This document shows, one piece after another, positions 1-6,685 of a stretch of DNA of 8,423 bases (the first letter of the stretch is position 1; every line of letters starts with the position of its first letter). The translations under genes and the position numbers were made by a program. This stretch comes from Flavobacteriales bacterium. Lineage in GTDB: Bacteria > Bacteroidota > Bacteroidia > Flavobacteriales > Flavobacteriaceae. Location of the stretch: contig JALVLX010000193.1 of NCBI GenBank assembly GCA_027032855.1, positions 1 through 8,423 of the forward strand. The letters run 5' to 3'. The notes below the pieces were generated by a model, which was given only the letters and a program-made list of their open reading frames with translations, had not been told where the DNA came from and did not search any database.

Positions 1-59
1 ATCTCATATTTCTCATTTTTTTTCCATAAATTAGTAACATTAATTCAAAATAAAAAAAT

Positions 60-329
60 ATGTCAAGCATAAAAAAATTAAAGAAAGATATCAACTATAT
101 TTTTGGTGAAGTTATTGACGAAATTAACTTCAAACAATTACTAAATCCTGAAGTAGCTGAAGAAAAAGTTGAAGAATTGATTGATGAAGCTGTTGCTGCT
201 TACGAAAATTTTTATCAAAAAATTCATGCCGGTAGAAAGGCGGAAAATGTCAAAAGTTACTTTAAAAATTTGACCGGAGAAATTAATGAAGCGGTTGAGA
301 AGTTGATGGATAAAATTGAATCTTTGTAA
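60..329 (+). CDS. Small charged helical protein of unknown function
   Basis: An 89-residue protein that I do not recognise. It starts at an ATG preceded by an A-rich stretch (aaaataaaaaaat), as is usual for Bacteroidota genes that lack a Shine-Dalgarno sequence. The composition is dominated by Lys, Glu, Ile and Ala, with no Cys, Trp or Pro-rich stretch, no signal peptide and no membrane segment, so a cytoplasmic helical bundle or coiled coil is likely. Residues 30-50 (PEVAEEKVEELIDEAVAAYE) and 71-89 read as amphipathic helices. A strong terminator follows 24 bases after the stop, so it is transcribed separately from the downstream LOG-family gene. The coding call rests on frame length, composition and the well-placed terminator. 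No function is proposed. Confidence 0.8.
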   Translation: MSSIKKLKKDINYIFGEVIDEINFKQLLNPEVAEEKVEELIDEAVAAYENFYQKIHAGRKAENVKSYFKNLTGEINEAVEKLMDKIESL

Positions 330-352
330 TCAAAACTTAAGATTTTTATTAT

Positions 353-378
353 AAACCACCTTTTTGGGTGGTTTTTTT
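353..378 (+). terminator. Rho-independent terminator after the small helical-protein gene
   Basis: Perfect 8-bp stem AAACCACC / GGTGGTTT (353-360 with 367-374) around a 6-base loop, with the run of T continuing to 378. It ends the transcript of the gene at 60-329. Confidence 0.9.
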
Positions 379-454
379 ATGTAAAAATATCTCATAAAAC
401 CGTTATATCGTTCGAATTTTTATAACTTAGCAGTTTGATAAAAAATGAAATGAT

Positions 455-1144
455 ATGATAGCAAAGAGAAAACAGAAAGATTGGAACAAAATCAAAACGA
501 ATGATTCATGGCAAATTTTTAAAGTCATGTCAGAATTTGTAGAAGGTTTCGAAAAAATGAATAAAATAGGTCCGTCGGTCACGATTTTTGGGTCGGCGCG
601 TGCCAAAAGCGATACCAAACATTATAAAATTGCCAAAAAAATAGCCAAAAGACTATCGCAAGAAGGTTTTGGTATTATCACCGGAGGTGGTCCCGGCGTT
701 ATGGAAGCCGCCAATAAAGGCGCACAAAAAGCAGGTGGTGCTTCTGCCGGCTTAAATATTGTCTTGCCTTTTGAACAAGAAGCAAATGCTTACATCGACC
801 CGGATAAATTGGTTGATTTTAACTACTTTTTTGTGCGCAAAGTGATGTTTGTCAAGTATGCGCAGGCATTTGTGGTGATGCCCGGAGGATTTGGAACGCT
901 TGATGAACTTTTTGAAGCCATAACTTTGATTCAAACCAAAAAAATTGAAAAATTCCCCGTGATTTTATTTGATACAAAGTTTTGGGAAGGCTTATTAGAT
1001 TGGATCAAAGATACCTTGCGCGATGAATACCAATACATCAGTCCCAAAGATATGAATCTGATTCACTTAACCGATGATGTTGATGAGGTGGTGAAAATCA
1101 TTTCCGATTTCTATAAAAAACGTCATTTGAGCCCTAATTTTTAG
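455..1144 (+). CDS. LOG-family protein, probable nucleoside 5'-monophosphate phosphoribohydrolase
   Basis: A 229-residue cytosolic Rossmann-fold protein of the TIGR00730/LOG (lysine decarboxylase-like) family. Characterised members hydrolyse cytokinin riboside 5'-monophosphates or ordinary nucleoside monophosphates to base plus ribose 5-phosphate; they are not lysine decarboxylases despite older names. Visible motifs are the first strand with FGSAR (residues 45-49), the glycine-rich phosphate-binding GGGPGVMEA (77-85), the basic pair R128-K129 in FVRKVMF, and the signature PGGFGTLDE (143-151) with the expected catalytic glutamate E151. The N-terminal 40 residues before the fold (WQIFKVMSEFVEGFE and on) extend the core, so the ATG at 455 is accepted. 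Two ATGs just upstream (445, 450) hit stops after one or two codons. Its substrate in this organism cannot be read from the sequence. Confidence 0.93.
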   Translation: MIAKRKQKDWNKIKTNDSWQIFKVMSEFVEGFEKMNKIGPSVTIFGSARAKSDTKHYKIAKKIAKRLSQEGFGIITGGGPGVMEAANKGAQKAGGASAGLNIVLPFEQEANAYIDPDKLVDFNYFFVRKVMFVKYAQAFVVMPGGFGTLDELFEAITLIQTKKIEKFPVILFDTKFWEGLLDWIKDTLRDEYQYISPKDMNLIHLTDDVDEVVKIISDFYKKRHLSPNF

Positions 1145-1195
1145 TTTTAAGTAAATAATGTTTTTGCCCAGATATGAATGGGCTTATACATATTG

Positions 1196-1217
1196 TCAGA
1201 AATTCTCTGATGTTTTT
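1196..1217 (+). terminator. Weak terminator-like hairpin after the LOG-family gene
   Basis: A 5-bp stem TCAGA / TCTGA (1196-1200 with 1206-1210) with loop AATTC, followed by TGTTTTT. A second small hairpin, GCCCA / TGGGC (1166-1170 with 1179-1183), lies just before it. Together they may end the LOG-family transcript, but the stems are short and no clean TAnnTTTG promoter is visible before the next gene. Read-through is possible. Confidence 0.35.
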
Positions 1218-1237
1218 AAACGAACAAACAAACTTTG

Positions 1238-2458
1238 ATGAAATTTTATTTATACACTATTTTGCTGTTTCTGACCTTGACGGTACAAGGGCAAACGCAG
1301 CTTAAATTAATGAGTTATAATCTGTTACATTATCCGACAGGTACCGGAGGCGATAGAAGTGATGAGTTGCATTATATTTTGAACAATTATCAACCGGATA
1401 TTTTTATGGCTTGCGAAATTGAAGATGAAACCGGAGCCAATGAAATTCTGGATTATTGTTTGGGGACCCAAAATTATGCCGGCTCAACCTTTTCCTATAA
1501 CCATTCGGGAAATTATTATTTGCAACAAATGCTGTATTATAATAAACACAAATTTGAGCTCGTCAATGAAACCTATCTGACTACGTATATCAGAGACATC
1601 AACCATTATACCTTGAAATTGAAATCTGACAATCCGTCGGATGATATTTATATTGATGTATATGTAGCACATTTAAAGGCCGGAAACTACAATGATGATC
1701 CGCAAATCAGAGCGGATATGGTTAATGTTTTGATTAATGATTTACCTAATATACCGGCTGATCATTTTGTAGTTTTTGCCGGTGATTTTAATCTTTATAG
1801 TGCCAATGAAACAGCTTATCAGGCTATATTAAATCAAGGGAATGCCGTTGTGTTTCATGATCCGGTTAACCGTCCGGGAAGTTGGCACAACAATACAAAT
1901 TTTCAAGATTTACACACCCAAGCAACGCATGCCGTATCCGATAACAATTTTGTAGGAGGCGGATTAGATGACCGTTTTGATTTTATACTTTTATCTGATA
2001 ATTTGATGAACAGCCCTGTTTTGCACTACGTTAATGATTCTTATGCAGCTTACGGTAATAACGGAACATGTTTTAATCATGCTATAACGCATTCCGCCTG
2101 TGACGGTAATACTTACGATACCACCTTACGGCAACATTTGTACAATATGAGTGACCATTTGCCGGTGGTGTTGACTTTGGAAACGCCTGTTACGGTAAGC
2201 ATAAATGATGAAGTCTCAACACCAGCCTTCAGTATTGCCGAAGGCAATGTAATTCATTCGGGCTTTCATGTCATATCTAATTCAAGTAGCAATTTTGAAG
2301 TAAAACTTTACAGCACAACGGGACAACGTATTAAGACTTTCGACAATTACCATAACGGGGTATATTTCGATATGTCCGATTGTTCATCCGGTATTTATTT
2401 TTTGCAACTGAAAGATATTCAAAATCAACAGCTTATAAAAATTGTTAAGGCAGATTAA
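1238..2458 (+). CDS. Secreted endonuclease/exonuclease/phosphatase-family protein with T9SS C-terminal sorting domain
   Basis: A 406-residue exported protein. The signal peptide is residues 1-18 (MKFYLYTILLFLTLTVQG, probable cleavage before Q19). The body, about 20-315, has the order of motifs of the EEP (DNase I/exonuclease III/phosphatase) fold: SYNLL (26-30), the metal-ligand glutamate region ACEIEDE (59-64), VAHLK (143-147), GDFN (182-185), DRFDF (245-249) and SDHLPV (305-310). All catalytic positions appear intact, so an active metal-dependent nuclease or phosphodiesterase is likely; the substrate is unknown. Residues about 335-406 look like a type A T9SS sorting domain (STTGQRI, SSGIYFLQL, final QLIKIVKAD), which predicts export across the outer membrane and cleavage or surface attachment. 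The ATG at 1238 is chosen over the adjacent TTG at 1235. The end overlaps the start of the next gene, suggesting one operon of envelope or secreted proteins. Confidence 0.9.
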   Translation: MKFYLYTILLFLTLTVQGQTQLKLMSYNLLHYPTGTGGDRSDELHYILNNYQPDIFMACEIEDETGANEILDYCLGTQNYAGSTFSYNHSGNYYLQQMLYYNKHKFELVNETYLTTYIRDINHYTLKLKSDNPSDDIYIDVYVAHLKAGNYNDDPQIRADMVNVLINDLPNIPADHFVVFAGDFNLYSANETAYQAILNQGNAVVFHDPVNRPGSWHNNTNFQDLHTQATHAVSDNNFVGGGLDDRFDFILLSDNLMNSPVLHYVNDSYAAYGNNGTCFNHAITHSACDGNTYDTTLRQHLYNMSDHLPVVLTLETPVTVSINDEVSTPAFSIAEGNVIHSGFHVISNSSSNFEVKLYSTTGQRIKTFDNYHNGVYFDMSDCSSGIYFLQLKDIQNQQLIKIVKAD

Positions 2459-5213
2459 ACATATTATTTCACTTGTATTTTTTCTGGTATTTTCCGGAGT
2501 TCAAGGACAAATACTGGTAAAACAACACCAAATTAATATTGTTTATGATAGTTTGACCAAGAATTTGCATGTACACCAACAAAGTTTGGTTGTAAACAAT
2601 AATAAAGAAGCTGTTAAGCATTTGATTTTACTGAATTGGGCTAATGTTTATGCCAACAAACATACGGCTTTGGCACAAACTATTTTTGAAAATTATAATC
2701 TCAATTTTCATTTTTCTACTAAAAAGGAAAGGGGAGAAGTGCAACTTAAAACTTTGCAAATCAACGCGGTAAACTCAAAAGACAGTTTGCGACAAATTCA
2801 AGCTGATGTTTATGTATTAAATTTGCCTGAAGTTTTAAAAACCAATGACAGTTTAAGTCTTGATTTCCGCTATGATATAAAATTACCGAAATCAAAATTT
2901 ACGGGTTATGGCATTGATAAAAAAGGCAATATACTGTTACGAAATTTTTATTTTCAGCCGGTACCTGATACTTCACAAACCTATCCTGATAAGAATATTG
3001 ATGATTATCCTGCATTTCCAACGCGTTTTTTTATTAATTTGAATAATTTTCCGGTTAACAAACAGCTTTATTCTAATTTATTTGTGAACGGACAAAATCA
3101 ATTAACGGGTGTGGTGAAAAATCCTGAAATTTTGATTACATCTGATGTTTACAAAACTTATGGATATGCAGATAAGCAAATCATTCTACCTGAAGATGAA
3201 GCTTTGGATGATGTTGATAAGTCGTTGATTGTTAACAATATTATGGTTTTTCTAAACAATAATGCAGGGCTTTATCCTGAAAGCAAAATATTGATAACAA
3301 AGCCGGATTTTATAAACTATAAAGTTTACGGAATTGATTTGTTACCAAAAATGCTCAATCCGTATAAGCGACGTTTTCTTTGGGAATTTGCAGTTTTGCA
3401 TCAAATTGCGCGAGTGTATGCTAATGCTATGTTAACTGATAGGCGTCAAAATGCTTGGATGCAAGACGGAATGGCAAATTTCTGGGAGTATCAATATTTG
3501 AAAAAGACTTATCCCGGTTTGCCTTTGTTGGGCAGATTGTCCAAAAACATATTAGTTCGTTTTTTTTATGCGTCACAGGTTAAAATGTCTGAAAAATATC
3601 CATGGTTATATTTGAATGTTGCACGTTTGAATAAGGATCAGCCTTTGCGTATGGCGCTGGATTCGTTAACCAACTACAACCGTAATGTAACAATGCCTTA
3701 TAAAGCGGCTTTGGGTTTGAAAATATTAAATGACCGGCACCCCGGATTTGAAAAACGTTTAAAAGATTTTTATGCTTTGGCAGTTTCACAAACTGTTTCC
3801 GCTACAGATTTTATTGATAAAGTTGTTGATAAGAAAGAATTGCAATGGTTTGAAGATTATGTCAATACCACAAAAAAGTATGATTATAAATTGCAAAAAA
3901 TTATTGAAAAAAATGATTCTATTTATTTGAAAGTCAAGAACAGAAAGCACAATTTACTGCCTTTGAGTTTGTATGGCATCGTCAATGACAGTGTGTTGTT
4001 GTTGAAACAGGTCAATGCATTTAAAAATGATAGCGTGGTGGGGATTAAAAAACGACATTACAAATTTGTAGGCTTAAATTATTACAATGATTATCCGGAA
4101 TTTCAAACCTACAATAATTATAAACGTCCGGGCTTTCATTTGCTTAATAAGCCCTTGCAAATCAGACCATTTCAAGATTTTGATAATCCCTTGAGAACGC
4201 AAGTTTTTGTCAATCCGTTTTTTGAATATAATTATTATGACGGGATAATAACAGGTGCACAAATTTTTAACGAAAGTCTGTTGTATAACAGTTTTAAATA
4301 TGATATCACACCGAGTTACGGTTACAAAAGTCATGCACTGACCGGTAGTATTTCAATTAGTAATGTGCTTTTTTTTGATGAGGATAAGCATTATTCTTTT
4401 CACTATGGTTTTGGATTTAAATACTTTCATTACGATCATGATTTGGTGTATAGAAAATACAATCCACATATTGAACTAAAGTTTCGCGATTCTTATTTGC
4501 GTAAGCGAAAAGGTAGTGATATTGGATTGCAGTATATGAAAATTGATAAGGATCCGGTTGGTGCACAGCAGAATGAAACTGAAAATTACGGTATTTTCAA
4601 TTTGCGTTTTAAGCACTATAACGTCAATGTTATCAAAGACTTTTTTTACAAAGCAGACCTGCAGTTTTCAAAGCTTTTCGGAAAGGCTTCGTTGATGATG
4701 CGCTACCGTTTTTTGTCGGATAAGAACCGTCAGTGGGATTTCAGGATTTATGCCGGAAAGTTTTTGTATAACCGTACGCAGACAGATTATTTTTCTTTTG
4801 CATTGGACCGTCCGACTGATTATTTGTTTCAATACCATTATTACGGACGATCGGAAACCAGCGGCATTTTTCATCAGCAATTTGTTTGGGCGGAAGGTGG
4901 TTTTAAAAGTTTTTTTGACGACCAGTTTGCCAATGATTATCTGATTAGTAACAATGTCAATATCGGTATCTGGCGCTGGTTCAATGTGTATGGCGATTGG
5001 GCTTGGCTTAAACGCAAGGAACAACCGGTAGTTTTTTATTATGATTCGGGCTTGCGGGTTAATTTGGTGCAAGATTATTTCGAATTTTTCTTTCCGGTTT
5101 ATTCCAAAAACGGATGGGAAATTTCACAACCGGATTATTTTTCTCGTGTTAGAATTGTTTTTACCATGGATATCAATGGTTTGATTAAAATGGTAAAACG
5201 GGGATGGTACTAA
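2442..5213 (+). CDS. Gluzincin/M1 peptidase-like outer-membrane protein, probably catalytically inactive, with C-terminal beta-barrel
   Basis: About 920 residues. A signal peptide (IKHIISLVFFLVFSGVQG) has the same VQG-Q end as the preceding gene's product. Residues 25-250 look like the beta-rich N-terminal domain of M1 peptidases. The region 313-352 aligns by eye with the gluzincin active site, but HExxH is replaced by HQIAR (320-324) and the downstream zinc-ligand glutamate motif (W-x-x-E-G) reads WMQDG (339-343), so zinc binding and proteolysis are probably lost. From about residue 590 to the end, alternating aromatic strands and a final aromatic residue (RGWY) suggest an outer-membrane beta-barrel. 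The frame has no ATG before about residue 270. The only usual start is TTG at 2442, overlapping the previous gene by 17 bases; an ATT at 2454 that overlaps the upstream TAA would give a neater leader, MKHIISLVFF. The fold is inferred from motifs; the cellular role is unknown. Confidence 0.85.
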   Translation: MLRQIKHIISLVFFLVFSGVQGQILVKQHQINIVYDSLTKNLHVHQQSLVVNNNKEAVKHLILLNWANVYANKHTALAQTIFENYNLNFHFSTKKERGEVQLKTLQINAVNSKDSLRQIQADVYVLNLPEVLKTNDSLSLDFRYDIKLPKSKFTGYGIDKKGNILLRNFYFQPVPDTSQTYPDKNIDDYPAFPTRFFINLNNFPVNKQLYSNLFVNGQNQLTGVVKNPEILITSDVYKTYGYADKQIILPEDEALDDVDKSLIVNNIMVFLNNNAGLYPESKILITKPDFINYKVYGIDLLPKMLNPYKRRFLWEFAVLHQIARVYANAMLTDRRQNAWMQDGMANFWEYQYLKKTYPGLPLLGRLSKNILVRFFYASQVKMSEKYPWLYLNVARLNKDQPLRMALDSLTNYNRNVTMPYKAALGLKILNDRHPGFEKRLKDFYALAVSQTVSATDFIDKVVDKKELQWFEDYVNTTKKYDYKLQKIIEKNDSIYLKVKNRKHNLLPLSLYGIVNDSVLLLKQVNAFKNDSVVGIKKRHYKFVGLNYYNDYPEFQTYNNYKRPGFHLLNKPLQIRPFQDFDNPLRTQVFVNPFFEYNYYDGIITGAQIFNESLLYNSFKYDITPSYGYKSHALTGSISISNVLFFDEDKHYSFHYGFGFKYFHYDHDLVYRKYNPHIELKFRDSYLRKRKGSDIGLQYMKIDKDPVGAQQNETENYGIFNLRFKHYNVNVIKDFFYKADLQFSKLFGKASLMMRYRFLSDKNRQWDFRIYAGKFLYNRTQTDYFSFALDRPTDYLFQYHYYGRSETSGIFHQQFVWAEGGFKSFFDDQFANDYLISNNVNIGIWRWFNVYGDWAWLKRKEQPVVFYYDSGLRVNLVQDYFEFFFPVYSKNGWEISQPDYFSRVRIVFTMDINGLIKMVKRGWY

Positions 5214-5287
5214 GTTGGGAAAGTTGTAGTTAGAAAGCTATGTGAATTTTTAAATGTATAATTGAAAATTGAGAATGGACAATAACT
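5213..5287. repeat. Degenerate 7-bp-period repeat, copy A
   Basis: Just after the barrel-protein stop, AGTTGGGA, AAGTTGT and AGTTAGA follow one another (5213-5234). After a 25-base gap, 7-base units run as AATTGAA (5260-5266), AATTGAG (5267-5273), AATGGAC (5274-5280) and AATAACT (5281-5287). The segment 5260-5279 matches 8230-8249 at 19 of 20 positions. Non-coding. Confidence 0.7.
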
Positions 5288-5383
5288 TGAGGAAGTGTAG
5301 AAATGAGGAAGTGCGTCTCGATACATCCCGTCTCGACACATTCGCGTCCGGACACTCGGCGACCTTTCCTCAATTCCTCAAAT
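5287..5383. repeat. Composite intergenic repeat module with inverted ends and a GC-richer core
   Basis: The left part holds two copies of TGAGGAAGTG (5288-5297 and 5304-5313). The core holds CGTCTCGATACAT (5314-5326) and CGTCTCGACACAT (5329-5341), 12 of 13 identical, followed by CGCGTCCGGACACTCGGCGA. The right end holds TTCCTCAA twice in tandem (5366-5373, 5374-5381), the inverted complement of the left-end TTGAGGAA (5287-5294). The core is clearly richer in G+C than the flanking DNA. No open reading frame of note. It resembles a dispersed intergenic element or a small non-autonomous element, but copies elsewhere cannot be seen from one window. Confidence 0.7.
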
Positions 5384-5402
5384 GTAAAGACGAAAATAAG
5401 GT

Positions 5403-5444
5403 ATGAAACAAAAAAACAATCATAAAAGACTTAATAAACTATGA
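5403..5444 (+). CDS. Possible 13-codon leader peptide upstream of the ABC ATPase
   Basis: An ATG at 5403 opens MKQKNNHKRLNKL and stops at TGA 5442-5444, which overlaps the ATG of the ABC ATPase (ATGA). This arrangement is typical of translational coupling. The peptide is Lys/Asn/His-rich and resembles nothing I know. It may be a real leader that delivers ribosomes to the next start, or chance in A-rich DNA. Confidence 0.25.
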   Translation: MKQKNNHKRLNKL

Positions 5445-6211
5445 ACCGTAACTTTCAACTTTCAACTTTTAACTTTCAACTAAATATCAACAATTTATCT
5501 GTAGGTTATAATCAGAAAACAGTTATGTCTGATATTAATTTATCGGCACAAAACGGAGATTTTATAGCTTTGATTGGAAAAAACGGAGCCGGAAAATCGA
5601 CTTTATTAAAAACATTGTCAGGCATATTGCCGGCACTGTCGGGGGAAGTTCTGCTGAACGATTTGAATTTGACCACAATGCCTGCGACGGAAAGAGCGCG
5701 TTACGTTAGTATTGTATTGACCGGTAAAGTTGATGTGCCTATTGCCGTACGGGAGTTTTTGGCATTGGGACGGCAACCTTATACCAACGTATGGGGGCAT
5801 TTGTCAAAGCAAGATTGGCAGATTATCGATGAAGTAGGAGAGAAGTTAAGAATCACGGCATATTTTAACCGTAATATCAATACTTTAAGTGACGGAGAGC
5901 GTCAAAAAGTTTTGATAGCCAGAGCTCTGGTGCAAGATACACCGGTGTTGTTGTTAGATGAACCAACCACGCATTTAGATTTGGAAAACAAGGCTATTTT
6001 GATAAATAACCTATTGAAAATCAGCAAGGAAGAAAATAAAATTATTATTTTATCTACCCACGATATCAATCTTATTTTACCGAAAATAAATAAAATTTGG
6101 ACAACGGATAAATCTGTTGTCCAAGTAAATAAAAGTTTAGGATTGAATGCTGTTTTTCAATCGGAGTTATTGAAATTTGATGAAAAATGCCAAATTTTCA
6201 GATTACTTTAA
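5441..6211 (+). CDS. ABC transporter ATP-binding protein, iron-siderophore/heme/B12 type (FecE/BtuD-like)
   Basis: A 256-residue cytoplasmic ATPase expected to drive import of an iron complex, heme or cobalamin through a membrane permease dimer. Seen: Walker A GKNGAGKST (46-54), signature LSDGERQ (149-155), Walker B VLLLDE (169-174) with catalytic E174, D-loop HLD (178-180) and H-loop STHD (205-208, H207). The stretch REFLALGRQPYTN (104-116) is characteristic of the FecE-like subfamily. The usual Q-loop glutamine is not evident: the region reads VSIVLTGKVDVP (89-100), which I recall as common in Bacteroidota members. No permease or binding-protein gene is in the window, so partners must be elsewhere. 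The first dozen residues (NFQLSTFNFQL) are encoded by a 7-bp tandem repeat, and the domain proper begins about residue 14. The end overlaps the convergent gene by 4 bases. Confidence 0.93.
   Translation: MNRNFQLSTFNFQLNINNLSVGYNQKTVMSDINLSAQNGDFIALIGKNGAGKSTLLKTLSGILPALSGEVLLNDLNLTTMPATERARYVSIVLTGKVDVPIAVREFLALGRQPYTNVWGHLSKQDWQIIDEVGEKLRITAYFNRNINTLSDGERQKVLIARALVQDTPVLLLDEPTTHLDLENKAILINNLLKISKEENKIIILSTHDINLILPKINKIWTTDKSVVQVNKSLGLNAVFQSELLKFDEKCQIFRLL
5454..5481. repeat. 7-bp tandem repeat inside the 5' end of the ABC ATPase gene, copy B
   Basis: Four consecutive units TTCAACT, TTCAACT, TTTAACT, TTCAACT (complement AGTTGAA), preceded by a poorer unit CGTAACT at 5447-5453. It begins 13 bases after the A of the ATG and encodes residues 5-14 of the ATPase. 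Since 7 is not a multiple of 3, unit gain or loss would shift the frame. Confidence 0.85.
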
Positions 6212-6462
6212 AACCAGCTTCTTTTTTTCTTTTTTGAAATAGCATCTTCATCGATTTCAAAGTATTTTTCAGCTTTTTTCTCATTCACATCGGCAATGGC
6301 TAAAACAAATTCGTTGATATTCATTTCTTTTTCTTCTAAATAGCCGTTGAAATATTTTAAAGAAGCTTCTTTACCTGCATTATTCTCAATTTCAGTTAAA
6401 ACAGAGAACATTTTCTCAATTTTCTCAACTGCAACAGAAGGTAATAATTTTCCTTCTATCAA
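6208..6462 (-). CDS. Small charged protein of unknown function, probably extending upstream of the TTG at 6462
   Basis: I do not recognise this protein. From the TTG at 6462 it has 84 residues, rich in Lys and Glu, with no signal peptide or membrane segment, and it ends in a basic tail KKKKRSWF. The frame stays open upstream to a stop at 6571-6573, adding up to 36 codons that look like protein (CYWSFVKVSQRFN, then KDNEFAGYLIEGK), so the true start is probably further upstream. No in-frame ATG, GTG or CTG occurs there; ATT 6564, ATA 6561 and ATC 6540 are the nearest candidates. The gene converges on the ABC ATPase and shares the bases TTAA (6208-6211), each gene using TAA there. No terminator lies between the two. 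It probably has its own promoter downstream of the terminator at 6629-6660, but I could not identify one. Confidence 0.65.
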   Translation of the reverse strand: MIEGKLLPSVAVEKIEKMFSVLTEIENNAGKEASLKYFNGYLEEKEMNINEFVLAIADVNEKKAEKYFEIDEDAISKKKKRSWF

Positions 6463-6628
6463 ATAGCCGGCAAATTCATTGTCTTTGTTAAAACGTTGAC
6501 TGACTTTTACAAAGCTCCAATAGCAATTGTCGTTGTTGATTTTACCTTTTAATTTTTTTATAATTTTGTTTTAACTTAACTTTTGTTCAGTATTTGTACA
6601 TTATATGTATATATAAAGTTTTGGACAC

Positions 6629-6660
6629 AAAAAAAAGGTTGACAAAAAGGTCAACCTTTT
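6629..6660 (-). terminator. Rho-independent terminator of the PUR-like gene
   Basis: On the minus strand a perfect 11-bp stem AAAAGGTTGAC / GTCAACCTTTT (6660-6650 with 6643-6633) with loop CTTTTT is followed by an unbroken run of eight T (6636-6629). It lies 26 bases past the stop of the PUR-like gene and separates it from the small gene at 6208-6462. Confidence 0.93.
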
Positions 6661-6685
6661 AAATATATTACAATAAATTTGGTTA

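Noticed and set aside
415..440. Promoter for the LOG-family gene (TAACTTAG at 423-430)
   Set aside because: It has a mismatch in the key TTTG portion, and no TTTG at the right distance upstream.
1235..1240. TTG at 1235 as the start of the secreted EEP protein
   Set aside because: The next codon is ATG (1238) and the leader MKFYLYTILL is a normal signal peptide start.
4668..5072. 134-codon minus-strand open frame
   Set aside because: It lies antisense to the well-supported beta-barrel region, with unlikely composition and no recognisable motif.
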